From contig OZ022245.1 in assembly GCA_963978895.1 (NCBI GenBank), positions 28,216,620-28,280,619 on the forward strand: a stretch of 64,000 bases of DNA, given 5' to 3'. The notes beneath the pieces are model-generated. The model saw only the letters and a list, made by a program, of their open reading frames with translations. It had not been told where the DNA came from and searched no databases. Both the position numbers and the translations under genes were made by a program. Of the stretch, positions 1 through 15,329 are shown piece by piece. Every line of letters begins with the position of its first letter. Position 1 is the first letter of the stretch. Origin of the DNA: Erpobdella octoculata (taxonomy: Eukaryota > Annelida > Clitellata > Hirudinida > Erpobdellidae).

Positions 1-540
1 CGGAACCGATGGGATCGGAACTATTTTTCACCAGATGGCGTAATATCTCCTCGTGAGTAATTAATTACTATTGTTTATGTATTTAGAATAATTACGGAGA
101 GAAATTTTATCGTAGGTCGTTTTTTGTCGTCACGGCTTTGCCTTCCTTATATGTAATCTTTTCGTTTGTTTTAATACTTGTTGTCATGACAGACCCGAAA
201 ACACTTTTGAAAAGATTTGCCAGGCCAGAGAACCAATCGGATGTGAGGTCGTTAAGCAGAAGGTTTGAAATTCATCTGATGTTTGTTTGCACATGTTGAA
301 CGTTCGCTTGCACATTATTCTGATTCTATAACCATTTATTTGTAACCATGTATGTATGTATACCCAGATATTAGTACATATATATTTGAATAAACAAATA
401 TAATATACAAGCATCCATAATACACACAAATGCTGTATAATAATAATAATAATACTTAAATACCTCATGCAAATACTTACTTAGAAACATATTTATACAC
501 AAAATACATATATACACACAACGACCTCATGTAAATGCAC
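1..540. other. No confident gene; possible exon end at left edge
   Basis: The first 52 bases are open in one plus-strand frame and are followed by GTGAGT, a good splice donor, so they may be the end of an exon of a gene entering from the left. The peptide is too short to identify. The rest of the stretch is AT-rich with short TATG and TAA microsatellite tracts. I see no other gene here. Confidence 0.2.
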
Positions 541-556
541 GCACACAATCCTGCAG

Positions 557-990
557 GTAATGGGATTTGGAATGATCTACCTTCCTGGCATCGATCCCGT
601 TGCAGCAAATGTCGTCTGTGCTGGGATTTTGCACACGTCCAACTTCCTTTCTGGAGTTCTCGCTCGCATCGAACCAGTCGAACATTCGCAGGTGATTATC
701 TATCGTGGCTCAATGATTTTAATTCATGACCATTCATACCATGAGAAACATATAAATATAGATCAGTTTTTTATCGATTTTTTCACTTATAGAAATACCG
801 GCTTACTGTTAGAACAAACAGAAAAGGACTGGCTTACAGGATTTGCGACCTGTTGAGTTTACTTTTATGAATGAAGACGAGAAACCGGTTGACCCGAACC
901 GTGCAGAAGTGGTGACGCATCATTGCCGATGTGCACACATTCGTAAAATACAATATTCCTCTACAAAAACAAGATCCTTTAATCATTCTT
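557..990 (+). pseudogene. Possible SLC16 (monocarboxylate transporter)-like relic
   Basis: After a plausible acceptor (CTGCAG, 551-556) the frame reads GFGMIYLPGI, which resembles the start of transmembrane segment 4 in SLC16 transporters. Further on come VVCAGILHT, then RGSMILI, then LRPVEFTF. In the family these would correspond, in this order, to the AVCGSGIGT, WRGSMLIL and ALMRPLEF blocks. Spacing is wrong, the blocks are in different frames, and the segments between them are missing or unrecognisable. That pattern suggests a decayed copy or fragment rather than working exons. A chance resemblance cannot be excluded. No other exons of such a gene were found in the first 2 kb. Confidence 0.3.
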
Positions 991-1393
991 CAGAGAAAGA
1001 GTTCTTGCAATTAACTAGTCCAGACTTAATTAAAGAATTGTTAATTTTAATAGTTATGTTAATTTATTTAACGAAAAAAAGTGTTATTTAATATTTTATT
1101 TTATTGTATTACATGAATGCTACCTTGTTGACATTTTATAGATATTGTTTACTGACTCTTCTACTTGTTTATTGGTGTCCCTGGTGTCGATTTCTCAACA
1201 CCGTAGTCAAAATGAAACTTAAAGTTTATAGTCATGACAAAGAGAATGTTTTTGTACTCCCGCCTTTTTTGTTTAATTCATTTATTATGAATTAATGAAG
1301 AATATATAAATAAAGATTATAAAATTAAAAAACACCTGTTACCATTTGTAAAGGAAAGATGAACAATTAGTCAGAGCTTATTGGGGTCAGATG

Positions 1394-2693
1394 TCAAATC
1401 TGAGTTTTGCCGTTTCTTTTGTAGGTCATCACAAACAGCATAATGTCGTTTCCGTGACAACTCTGTGATTCTAGAGAAACGGTACGACAGTCGAGGTTCC
1501 ACTTTATTAACAGGTGTTCTATGCTCCTGTCAGAGCTGTCAAGCGGAAGAGGTTAAAATTTTCGCGTTACCAAAGAATGTAAAAAAAAAACGTTCAACAC
1601 TTGTGATGAAATTGTTTTTCATACAAGTTTGCTTAATGTTAAGATATATCGAACAAAGAAAAACTGTAGACCTCACCTTCTGACTTGATAGGAGGTCCAG
1701 AATTCGGAATCAGGATTTTCTTTCAGTAGATAAGATGCTGTCACGAGTACTGGTTCAAAATCTACAGTAGGGATGTGCCAAACAATTTTATAATGGAAGT
1801 GACTAAAAATTACTTTTGCATATTGCTATCGGTGCTAACAACTCTGTCCCGAATGTTAATGATTCGTTTTAATATATATATATATTTTAATTGGTAATCA
1901 AAACATTCAAATAGCAAAAATTAAATGACTCATTCCTATTTGTGTACAACCTTTAGTATCGTAGAAGCAATCAGATCCCAGTATAATATCCACTGGTCCT
2001 AGGTCAAGAACGCTTGAGTCTAGAATCCCCCAGTCGATATTGAGCAGCCTGATGCCTGCCAAAGAGTTTGCTGCAAGACTTTTCTCTACATTGATTAAGT
2101 TTAGTGGAAATTTTGAACAGTCAGAAAGTGTCACTTTTCCTCCCAGTTTGGCTGCCACTATACCGACCAGAGCAGTACCGCATCCAATCTTTGTAGAACA
2201 AAAAGAAACAATTTTAAAAATTATTCTAAAATAATAGCAACATGCGAAAAAGATATCCCACCTCCAAGATGTTTTTGTCTTTTATGAAGTCAGCTCTTTC
2301 TGCTACATATTTAGCAAGAACAGGGGCACAAGGCCAAACGTAAAGACCATAGTCAGCATCAAGTACCTTATCATAACAACAATTATGTAACAAGAATATC
2401 AACCACGCATTAACTTAGAGTGCCAATAAAGCTAATATAATAGCCAGTAGCTTTCATTAGCCATTAGCTAGCTTAGCCTTAGCCGCCTTAACCTTAGCTA
2501 GCTTTAGCTGCTGATTAATTTAAAAAATGTGATTACTTTATTATACAAAATAGATACATGATTAAATGCAAATAACCTCGTAAATTTTCACTGTCAAAGC
2601 CTCAGATGTAGAATTAATCTTGTAATCGAAGGAGAAAACTTTTTCCGAAATTACAACATCCCGTCTGTCATCACACATGGTACGAGCGTTCAT
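1394..2693 (-). CDS. METTL23: METTL23-like protein methyltransferase
   Basis: Five minus-strand exons join in frame: 2693 (or 2678)-2577, 2366-2262, 2188-1951, 1761-1677 and 1535-1394. They give about 223-228 residues, close to the family length. The product is a seven-beta-strand SAM-dependent methyltransferase; the human protein is reported to methylate histone H3. Visible blocks are VLDADYGLYVWPCAPVLAKY, the SAM motif I region ILE-IGCGTALVGIVAAKLG, the acidic block VDIILGSDCFYDTKDFEPVL, then FWTSYQVRSS and a short C-terminal domain ending KRNGKTQI. All introns are GT-AG. The first ATG (2693) lies at the very edge of the adjoining 71-bp satellite, so the in-frame ATG at 2678 may be the true start. 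Identification is confident; the exact start is not. Confidence 0.85.
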
Positions 2694-3322
2694 GGGTAAT
2701 CCGCGAAATCAAAAATGCAATTGGGCGAAATGATAAACTGCGAAATTTTTGCAAAATTACGCATGGGTAATCCGCGAAATCAAAAATGCAATTATGCGAA
2801 ATGATAAACTGCGAAATTTTTGCAAAAATACGCATGGGTAATCCGCGAAATCAAAAATGCACTTGGGCGAAATGATAAACTGCGAAATTTTTGCAAAAAT
2901 ACTCATGGGTAATCCGCGAAATCAAAAATGCAATTGGGCGAATTGATAAACTGCGAGATTTTTGCAAAAATACGCATGGGTAATCCGGAAATCAAAAATG
3001 CAATTGGGCAAAATGATAACTGCGAAATTTTTGCAAAAATACGCATGGGTAATTCGCAAAATCAAAAATGAAATTGAACGAAATGATAAACTGCGAAATT
3101 TTTGCAAAAATACGCATGGGTAATCCGCGAAATCAAAAATGCAATTATGCGAAATGATAAACTGCGAAATTTTTGCAAAAATACGCATGGGTAATCCGCG
3201 AAATTAAATTGGGCGAACTGATAAACTGCGAAATTTTTGCAAAAATACGCATGGGTAATCCGCGAAATCAAAAATGCATATGGGCGAAATGATAAACTGC
3301 AAAATTTTTGCAAAAATACGCT
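2691..3322. repeat. 71-bp tandem satellite, about nine units
   Basis: The motif CATGGGTAATCCGCGAAATC recurs at about 2691, 2762, 2833, 2904, 2975, 3044, 3115, 3186 and 3250. Most spacings are exactly 71 bp; one unit is 69 and one 64. Units differ by a few substitutions. Long minus-strand reading frames here arise from the repetition, and because 71 is not a multiple of three they are not a repeated protein. The array starts where METTL23 coding sequence ends, so it occupies that gene's 5' flank. Confidence 0.95.
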
Positions 3323-3332
3323 GCGATTGGAT

Positions 3333-4306
3333 ACAAGCAGTTGGGGAGAACGACTGCTCAAAAAGGCACAGACTAATCAGGTGCAACCGTATGTTAAACA
3401 TCATAATAAGGTCAAAGTGCTGGACAATATTTAGTTGATTGTTTTTTAAATTAATTAAATTATTATTTTTTAATTTAAATTGATTTATTATAAATATTCA
3501 AAAAAAAATTTTGAAATTGCTTTGAGTTAGAAAGTCGTCAAGCTTTCTAGCCAATAGAATCTTACGGCTGTTAAAATTTATGTACGTTTTTATTTGTTAT
3601 TTAGTATTTGTAACATATTGTTCTTATAGTGAATAGCTTAAACCGCTTTGAAAATAAGTTCTTTTGTAATGGTAACAAGCATATTAATCTTGAATCTTAC
3701 ATAAAGTAGCTAAGAACATAGGTTCCCAAACTTTCCCACTTTCCAGAGCTTTGCGACCCACAGTTTGGGAACCTCTGGCTAAGAACACTTAGAAATCAGT
3801 TACTTTGTAAGAGTAAAAACTTTATTTTCAGGTTCTAGAACAACTGAAAACAAATAAGATTAAAAAATAAAAGTATATACACACAAAACACTATATACAG
3901 TAATACTCCCACGTGAGAAGCGATAAAGTAAAGTTATTGGACATTAATAATTAAAAACATATGAATTTATAAAACGAATAAAATATACACACAAAAAACT
4001 ATATTGCAAGACTTCCATAAGAGAAACGATAAGGTAAAATTGAATTAATCTTTTTTCTCTTTTACATTGTAAGAATGCTCAAAGTTTATAACATGGCATT
4101 CAACAGCATTTTTGAGATTCTATTAGCTAAAAAATTTATAATATTTATAATAAATCAATTTAAATTAAAAAATAATAATTTAATTAATTTGAAAAACAAT
4201 AAAATAAATATTGTCCAGCACTTTGACCTTATTATAGTGTCTATAACATACGTTGCACCTGATTGGTCTGTGCCTTTTTGAGCAGTCGCTCTCCCCAACT
4301 GCTTGT
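3333..4306. mobile_element. Foldback, Mutator-like non-autonomous DNA transposon
   Basis: The first roughly 165 bp (from ACAAGCAGTTGGGGAGA) reappear as a reverse complement at the right end (about 4138-4306) with few differences. The element is flanked by the 9-bp direct repeat CGATTGGAT (3324-3332 and 4307-4315). Long terminal inverted repeats with a 9-bp target duplication are typical of Mutator-like elements. No transposase is present. The interior holds an imperfect duplication (about 3880-3945 and 3965-4040) and a nested small element at 3717-3777. Confidence 0.8.
3717..3777. mobile_element. 61-bp hAT-type MITE nested in the foldback element
   Basis: The ends are inverted (AGGTTCCCAAACT at the left, AGTTTGGGAACCT at the right) and are flanked by the 8-bp direct repeat GCTAAGAA (3709-3716 and 3778-3785). 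Eight-base target duplications and this terminal sequence fit hAT-type miniature elements. It carries no coding sequence. Confidence 0.7.
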
Positions 4307-4717
4307 CGATTGGATAGCCGAAAAAGATCACGTGAAAGACTTTATCGCAGTTTACCGATCGTTTCTACTGAAACTCTTTTACAACGTTATTAATACATTT
4401 CTTGGCAAATTGGTGTATATTAATATTTATAGATATTCAACAAAAAAATCTACATTACGTGTTTCAATTGTTTATTATTTTTTCAACTATAATAAAATTT
4501 AAAACTTTTTAAAATATAATAATAGTACGAAAGTTATTTATTGCTAATAAAATACTGATTAAGATTATCCAATATGATTGTGACGGCACCGCACTTTTTT
4601 TTAGAGTTGTTAAGATGGTATGTTTACACTCTGTACTCTTAGGTAAATAGTTAACATTTTAGCTCTTAGTTTAGTGTTTTTACTTAGCGTAGAATAAACC
4701 CATATAAAAAACATAAA

Positions 4718-9959
<5,242 letters not shown>

Positions 9960-10187
9960 CAAGTCAGCTCTTATAGATGCAACCAGTGCTTCAATCTGCC
10001 ACTTTTACACCAAAGAATTGTTTTAACTGCGTTTTTATAAAGATTGTTATTTATTCCATGTAATGTTGTTAAATCTCTACTTAGGGTCCAAACTTGAACG
10101 GATAAGATTGTCAAGAGTGCTTACACTATATGCAATATTTATGCTTTACTGTTTAAAGAGTTATACTGTGAGATACATAAAACATTA

Positions 10188-10193
10188 AATAAA
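10188..10193 (+). promoter_or_regulatory. Probable polyadenylation signal of the ubiquitin protease gene
   Basis: AATAAA lies about 230 bp after the stop codon at 9957-9959, before the next, oppositely oriented gene. It is the best-placed canonical hexamer for this transcript. Confidence 0.5.
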
Positions 10194-10242
10194 TTTCCAA
10201 TTAGCTGTCTTTGGATTGTGTCTAAAATAATTGGGAATAAAA

Positions 10243-10362
10243 TGTAGTAATCAATTTCATATAAAAACTGAGTTATTTAGGTTTATGAAATATTACTGCT
10301 AAAACCATTAAATATTTCATAAACCTAAATAACTCAGTTTTTATATGAAATAGATTACTACA
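10243..10362. repeat. Near-perfect 52-bp inverted repeat (hairpin)
   Basis: The left arm 10243-10294 and right arm 10311-10362 are reverse complements with a single mismatch, separated by a 16-base loop. No flanking target duplication is obvious. It sits just downstream of the protease polyadenylation signal and upstream of the convergent RPS19 gene. It could be a small foldback element or a hairpin RNA source. Confidence 0.9.
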
Positions 10363-10760
10363 CACATTTACACAAAACAAATCACTTTGCCAAATTTAGA
10401 TGGTGTCCAAAGACTGTATACATGGACATCCTAGTGTTAGATGTGTTAACACATCACTAAGAAAACCATAAGATTTTAATATCAAAAGAATGAATTCATC
10501 TTAAGGATTAAATGTGACAAAATTTATTTTGTTCCTTGTTAAGGGTCAGCAAAATGCCCTTATTTGCATTTTTAAGTTAATTATTTATTCTGCACATGAA
10601 CTGTAGCTCTATAAACATGAAGTTATTCATGTTTAAAATTTTTATTGGTTTTGGTCATTTTCCCCCCAAATCATTTAAGCCACATAACACACTTGACATA
10701 AATTGTTTATTCAAATCCGAATTTTAAAACAGTTCCCATAATCCAGTAATGCTTTTTTGT
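10363..10760. other. Intergenic, AT-rich
   Basis: This is the space between two convergent genes (the protease ends at 9959 and RPS19 stops at 10761). It is presumably 3' UTR and flank. I see no gene or clear repeat. Confidence 0.6.
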
Positions 10761-12005
10761 TTACTTGTTAGCCTGGGACTTCTTGAAGAGCTGGACAGCA
10801 ATGCGAGTTAAATCGGTTCTGCCTTGATCGGTCAACCTTCTGCCGCTGTAAATAAACACAACAATATTTTAAATAAACCACTAAAAACATGTCACAATTT
10901 TTTTTGAAAAATATTTTTCTTACCCATTGGCATCCTTTTCAACCCATTTAAGTCCCTCGAGGGCCTGAACGGCCTTCCTGGCAACTGAACTCGATCCTTT
11001 CTGGAAGTGGGATGGACGAGTTCCATTGTTCTTGCGGCCACCGTAGATCTTAGTGAGTGCACCGATACCGACTGGGGCTCTGATGTACATGTGGCGAGCA
11101 ACTGAGGCTGAAAATATAAGTGATAAGTATTATAGTAAGTTTTAAATTCAATAAGATGTTCACTTTTAGTCGTATCACTTACCAGTCCTAACATAGAACC
11201 AATCTTCATCACTGGGAGCAAGCTCCTTGTGAATTCCCAGCTTAACAACATCGACCCATTCCGGTACCTTCAGCTTACCACTCCTGTTTCACAAATAAAT
11301 TATAAATTGCATTTTAAGATATGCAAATATTCAGGCTTTTATTCATATGTCTAAAACTAAATTGTGCGATCAAATTACTAAGATGAGACAAATGTGATTA
11401 TCTCATCAACTCTCATCGATCACCAACACACCAGTGAACAACTCGACCAACTTCAAAACGAAGCTATCAAACCATCCAAAATTGGATGCGTGTTTTTCTT
11501 CAATAGATATAACGCATGATGACTGTTAAATGCGCCATCTTGCTGACTTGTTTGTACCTATTGGAACAAGCAATACGCAGACTAGCACACAACTATGCGC
11601 ATATTTATATATATATATATACATACATCTAATTTTTTTGGAATGAACCAAATACATAAGCTTGAATTCATATCTTTATACATAATTTGTGCGATCAGAT
11701 TACTAAGATGATACGAACGTAATCGTCTCATCAACTCTCATTGATCACCAACACACCGGTGAACAACTCGACCATCTCCAAAACGGAGATATCGAGCCGC
11801 CCAGAAATGTGATGTGCATATTTTTCTTCCACAGATATAACGCACGATGACTTATAAATGCGCCATCTTGCTGACTTGTATCTATGGGAATGGACTATAG
11901 ACAGACACACATTTAAACACCACAAACATCTAACTTTTTCAAGAATTCGGCAAGAGCCTTGACAAATTCGTGCTGGTTCACGTCTTTAACGCTAATACCT
12001 GGCAT
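10761..12005 (-). CDS. RPS19: 40S ribosomal protein S19 (eS19)
   Basis: Four minus-strand exons join exactly: 12005-11935, 11283-11183, 11107-10924 and 10845-10761. They encode 146 residues, against 145 in human. The protein is a structural component of the small ribosomal subunit needed for 18S rRNA maturation. Recognisable blocks are [40 protein letters not shown], then [12 protein letters not shown] and [20 protein letters not shown], and finally [20 protein letters not shown], ending FKKSQANK. All introns are GT-AG and all phases agree. The 650-bp first intron contains two related structured sequences, listed separately as possible snoRNAs. Confidence 0.97.
11360..11572 (-). ncRNA. Candidate H/ACA-like snoRNA, copy 1, in RPS19 intron 1
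   Basis: Read on the minus strand, this shares about 200 bp of diverged similarity with 11686-11890. A 3' domain can be folded. The lower stem GUGAUCG/UGAUCGC (11423-11417 with 11372-11366) is followed by an internal loop, a 10-bp upper stem GAUGAGAUAA/UUGUCUCAUC, and then ACA directly after the stem (11365-11363). This is the arrangement of the 3' half of a box H/ACA guide RNA. A second hairpin (GCUUC-GUUUU-GAAGU) lies upstream. No classical H box or 5' hairpin was settled. The call is inference from structure; ribosomal protein introns are common snoRNA hosts. Confidence 0.4.
11686..11890 (-). ncRNA. Candidate H/ACA-like snoRNA, copy 2, in RPS19 intron 1
   Basis: This is the paralogue of the sequence at 11360-11572. 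The same elements fold: lower stem GUGAUCA/UGAUCGC (11748-11742 with 11697-11691), upper stem GAUGAGACGA/UCGUAUCAUC, then ACA at 11690-11688. The upstream hairpin is AUCUCC-GUUU-GGAGAU, closed by an outer CUCGA/UCGAG stem. Several substitutions relative to copy 1 are compensatory (A-U to G-C pairs), which suggests selection on RNA structure. Confidence 0.4.
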
Positions 12006-12714
12006 CTGAAAATAGAGAATGAGCGATAAGTTAGTCCGATGAGTTAGCATAAATCCAATACAAGAAAATGAGCAACTTATACTTTTGCGCAAAATCTTGG
12101 TCTAATTTATGTTTTGTTGTAATTAAATTAACAATATATAAATTAATAATCAAAACAGGAACTCTCACGTTTGCAAGACAGGCGAGAAAAGGAAAAGAAA
12201 ATATCAAAGAACTATGATTGGAAACAACAATGACCGTAATGTTTATCGAAATAAATACAATTTTTTTATTACATTATTTGTATTCAAACAAGTATTTATT
12301 AATTTATACAAATTTAATAATTTACACAACTTATGCAAAACTAGCGTTTACATTGTTGAGCAATTCTATATTAATGCGGTTTGACAATTTCTATAATAAG
12401 CGAATATACGATACGATATTTTTTATTTATTTTTTCTACTCATTGTTTGCAATAATAGTTTAAAAAATAAACTAAAAAAGAAAAAATAGCGGCAAGACCA
12501 CTTGCCACTGGCAGAATCTTCTTTGGCAATAGCAATATCCCAAGATTATTCATTATAATACTGGTGTGCACTCCCGATGGGTCTCAACGTCATGGTAAGC
12601 CTACAATGTATAGACGAAGTTATATAAAGTCTCTGTCTACACAATCGTGTTTGTTTTTAGCCTTCTTCTGCTTTAAGTCCAAAATGGCTAAAAGTTTACC
12701 TAATTATTATCTTA
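12006..12714. other. Intergenic, upstream of RPS19
   Basis: This is the RPS19 5' flank (promoter region) and AT-rich sequence. I see no gene. A short low-complexity AT stretch occurs at 12220-12480. Confidence 0.5.
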
Positions 12715-14162
12715 ACTAGCAGTGCCCGTAGCGGCTTCGCTCGCATGAAATTAGAGAATTTGAACCGTGCTTACATAGTAGAGTACTGCACGGATCAATT
12801 TTTTAGGTCTCGGCTCGGCCCGTCGACAACTTGGCCCAGCCCGTTTCAAAAACCAAAATTCCTGGCCCGGCCCCTTTTTTACAGGCCTAGAAGTTCTATA
12901 TACTTGATGAAAAACTTCGGCCCGTCCCACCTTGACTTCAGGTTTAGCCCGGCCCGTCTGAACACCCTAAAATCACTAAAATGTCTATATACTTGGTTAA
13001 AAATATTGGCCCGTCCCACCTTGATTCAAGGTTTGGGCAGGGCCGTATGAAGACCCTAAAATAACGGCTTGGCCCGTCCGTCCGGTGATAAACTGAACTC
13101 ATCTACTTTTAACCGGCACAAAACCTCAAAATACTAATTTTCACATCTGTAGCACTTACAGTTTTTGAGTAGCAGTTATTTTAAAATCAAATAACCCTTT
13201 TTCCACTTCACATTTGAGGTCCTGGAAACCAAATTTTCAAAAAATGGTGAAATACGTATATCATTATTTTTAGAGTAGAAACTAAATACTAATTTTACTT
13301 TTGTAGCATTTACAGTTTTTGAGTAGCAGTTACTTTAAAAACCAAGTAACCCTATTTTCCACCCCATATTTGAATTCCTGGAAACCAAATTTTCAAAAAA
13401 TGGTAAAACACGTATATCATTATTTTTGGAGTCGAAACCAAATACTAATTTTTACTCCTGTAGCATCTACAGTTTTTGAGTAGCAGTTACTTTAAAAACC
13501 AAATAACCCTATTTTCCACCCCACATTTGAAGTCCTGGAAACCAAATTTTCAAAAAATTGTGAAACCCGTATATCATTATTTTTAGAGTAGAAACTAAAT
13601 ACTAATTTTTACTTTTGTAGCATTAACAGTTTTCGAGTAGAAGCTACAAAATTTTAAAAACCAAATAACCCAATTTTCCAACCCACATTTGAGGTCCGGG
13701 AAATCAAATTTGTAAAAAATGGTGAAACACGTATATCTTTATTTTTAGAAAAGAAACTAAATAATAACTTTTACATCTGTGGTATTTACTGTTTTTGAGT
13801 AGAAGCTACTTTAAAAACCAAATAACCCAATTTTCCAGCCCACATTTGAGGTCCGGGAAACCGAATTTTCAAAAAATGGTGAAACACGTATCTTTTTATT
13901 TTTCAAAAAGAATCTATATACCAAATTTCAAAATCTCTTCATTTTTGATTTTCGAGATATACATTGTTTTAGAAAAAAGTTTGTTTTCCAGTTTTTTCCC
14001 CTCAGGAGCAAAATTTTCAAAAATCCTTTCTTAGCGGATGTTTACGCTATAAAAGTAATATAAGTTCCAAATTTCACGTTCCTAGGATGAGGCGTTTGAG
14101 CTCGGCGTTGATTATGAGTCAGTCATCTGTCAGTCAGGACATGTTCTTTTATATATATAGAT
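12715..14162. mobile_element. 1.45-kb interspersed repeat, copy A (ACTAGC... TATATAGAT)
   Basis: It begins ACTAGCAGTGCCCGTAGCGG and ends in ACATGTTCTTTTATATATAT followed by AGAT. An inverted, closely similar copy lies at 44743-46029. The interior contains about five tandem units of roughly 155 bp, marked by GTAGCATTTACAGTTTTTGA at about 13148, 13303, 13459, 13617 and 13779. There is no transposase or reverse transcriptase. The short ORF at 12745-13050 is repeated in the other copy but has no recognisable domain. Class unknown. Confidence 0.75.
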
Positions 14163-14244
14163 TAGTTATCTATCTATTTTTTTCTTTAAGTTTTGTTTCT
14201 AACATTTAGAAATTTGTTTCTCATTGTTTAGAATAGCAATATAT

Positions 14245-14250
<6 letters not shown>

Positions 14251-14283
<33 letters not shown>

Positions 14284-14300
14284 CTCTCTCTCTCGCGCCC
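14251..14300. repeat. (CT)n microsatellite
   Basis: A simple CT dinucleotide run with two interruptions. It lies in intergenic DNA. Confidence 0.9.
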
Positions 14301-15329
14301 TCTAACTTTTCAGAATAAACCCAGCACGGACAATGCCTTGATAGTGGCTTATTTTTATTGCACACAGAAGCATGTTTTTGGTTGGATTAAAAGCCAATAT
14401 AATTACCTCAAGCCATACTTAAATGATGAACATCTAGTTGTTCAATGCATACCTATAGGCATATACCACAATATTATATCCCTACCCACTTTATCTCCAT
14501 TTTGTATATGCATCTTTCCATACAAATATGCATTGCAAGAGTGAACTAAATCAAATACAATGAAACTATATTTCAGAGTTCTTTATTAGATTATGTACAC
14601 ACACAAATTGAAGATGTTATTAACTGCTATTTAAAAAAAATAAATCAAATTAGTTTTTTTTCACCCGCACATGAAAAAAATAAACTTAATTTAAATTTAA
14701 AATTGAGCAATAAAAATTTTTAAATCACAATATATAAGTAGTATATTGAAAACAAACTTTACAAATAAATCGGGAATGAATGAAATGCAAATCACATAAT
14801 TAATGTAACTATTTTAATTAGACTTAAAAAAAGACCGTGAATAATGTAAAGAACATCAGAAGCACTATAATTAAAAAAGTACCAATTAAAACTCAAACAG
14901 AAACAATTGCCAATAATATTGTAAATATAACTTTGCAGTAATATAATGTCTTGTATAAGACCGTAGTTAAAATGCATCCATATAAATGTGTAATTTCTCT
15001 GCATCCGCCCACGGTTAAACATAACTATAAAAAAAAACTTAATTGCATATATAATATTATCATCACAGTGCCTATTGGAATCACGGAAAAGGCACCACAA
15101 TAGCACAATAAGTTCTAGAGTTAGGAACGATGAAAAAATATTCAAGCCTTTACAATCTATACCTATATATATATATATCTGTCCGATGAAGTACAATTTG
15201 TTATGGAAACCTGATGCGCAACTCAACGTAGAGTTATAAAAAAATAAATTGATTTATTGGTTACTTGATTGACAGTTAAAATATCAATCAAGTAATCAAT
15301 TGATCTAACAGTCATGTGTAATGGATCAA
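14301..15329. other. Intergenic / 3' flank of the zinc transporter
   Basis: AT-rich sequence including the likely 3' UTR of the minus-strand transporter that stops at 15330. At 15255-15302 a short inverted repeat (TTGGTTACTTGATTGACAGT and its partner ATCAATCAAGTAATCAAT) could form a hairpin. No gene was recognised; the minus ORF at 14792-15226 has no known motif. Confidence 0.5.

Noticed and set aside
2691..3322. CRISPR-like array
   Set aside because: Units are contiguous with no unique spacers, and the genome is a eukaryote.
2922..3404. Minus-strand ORFs with repeated HAYFCKNFAV
   Set aside because: These are artefacts of the 71-bp satellite; the period is not a multiple of three and the frames drift.
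12745..13050. 101-residue ORF in copy A and a 109-residue counterpart in copy B of the interspersed repeat
   Set aside because: Its presence in both copies only reflects shared descent. There is no recognisable domain, the two frames differ by indels, and the sequence is Pro/Arg-rich low complexity.
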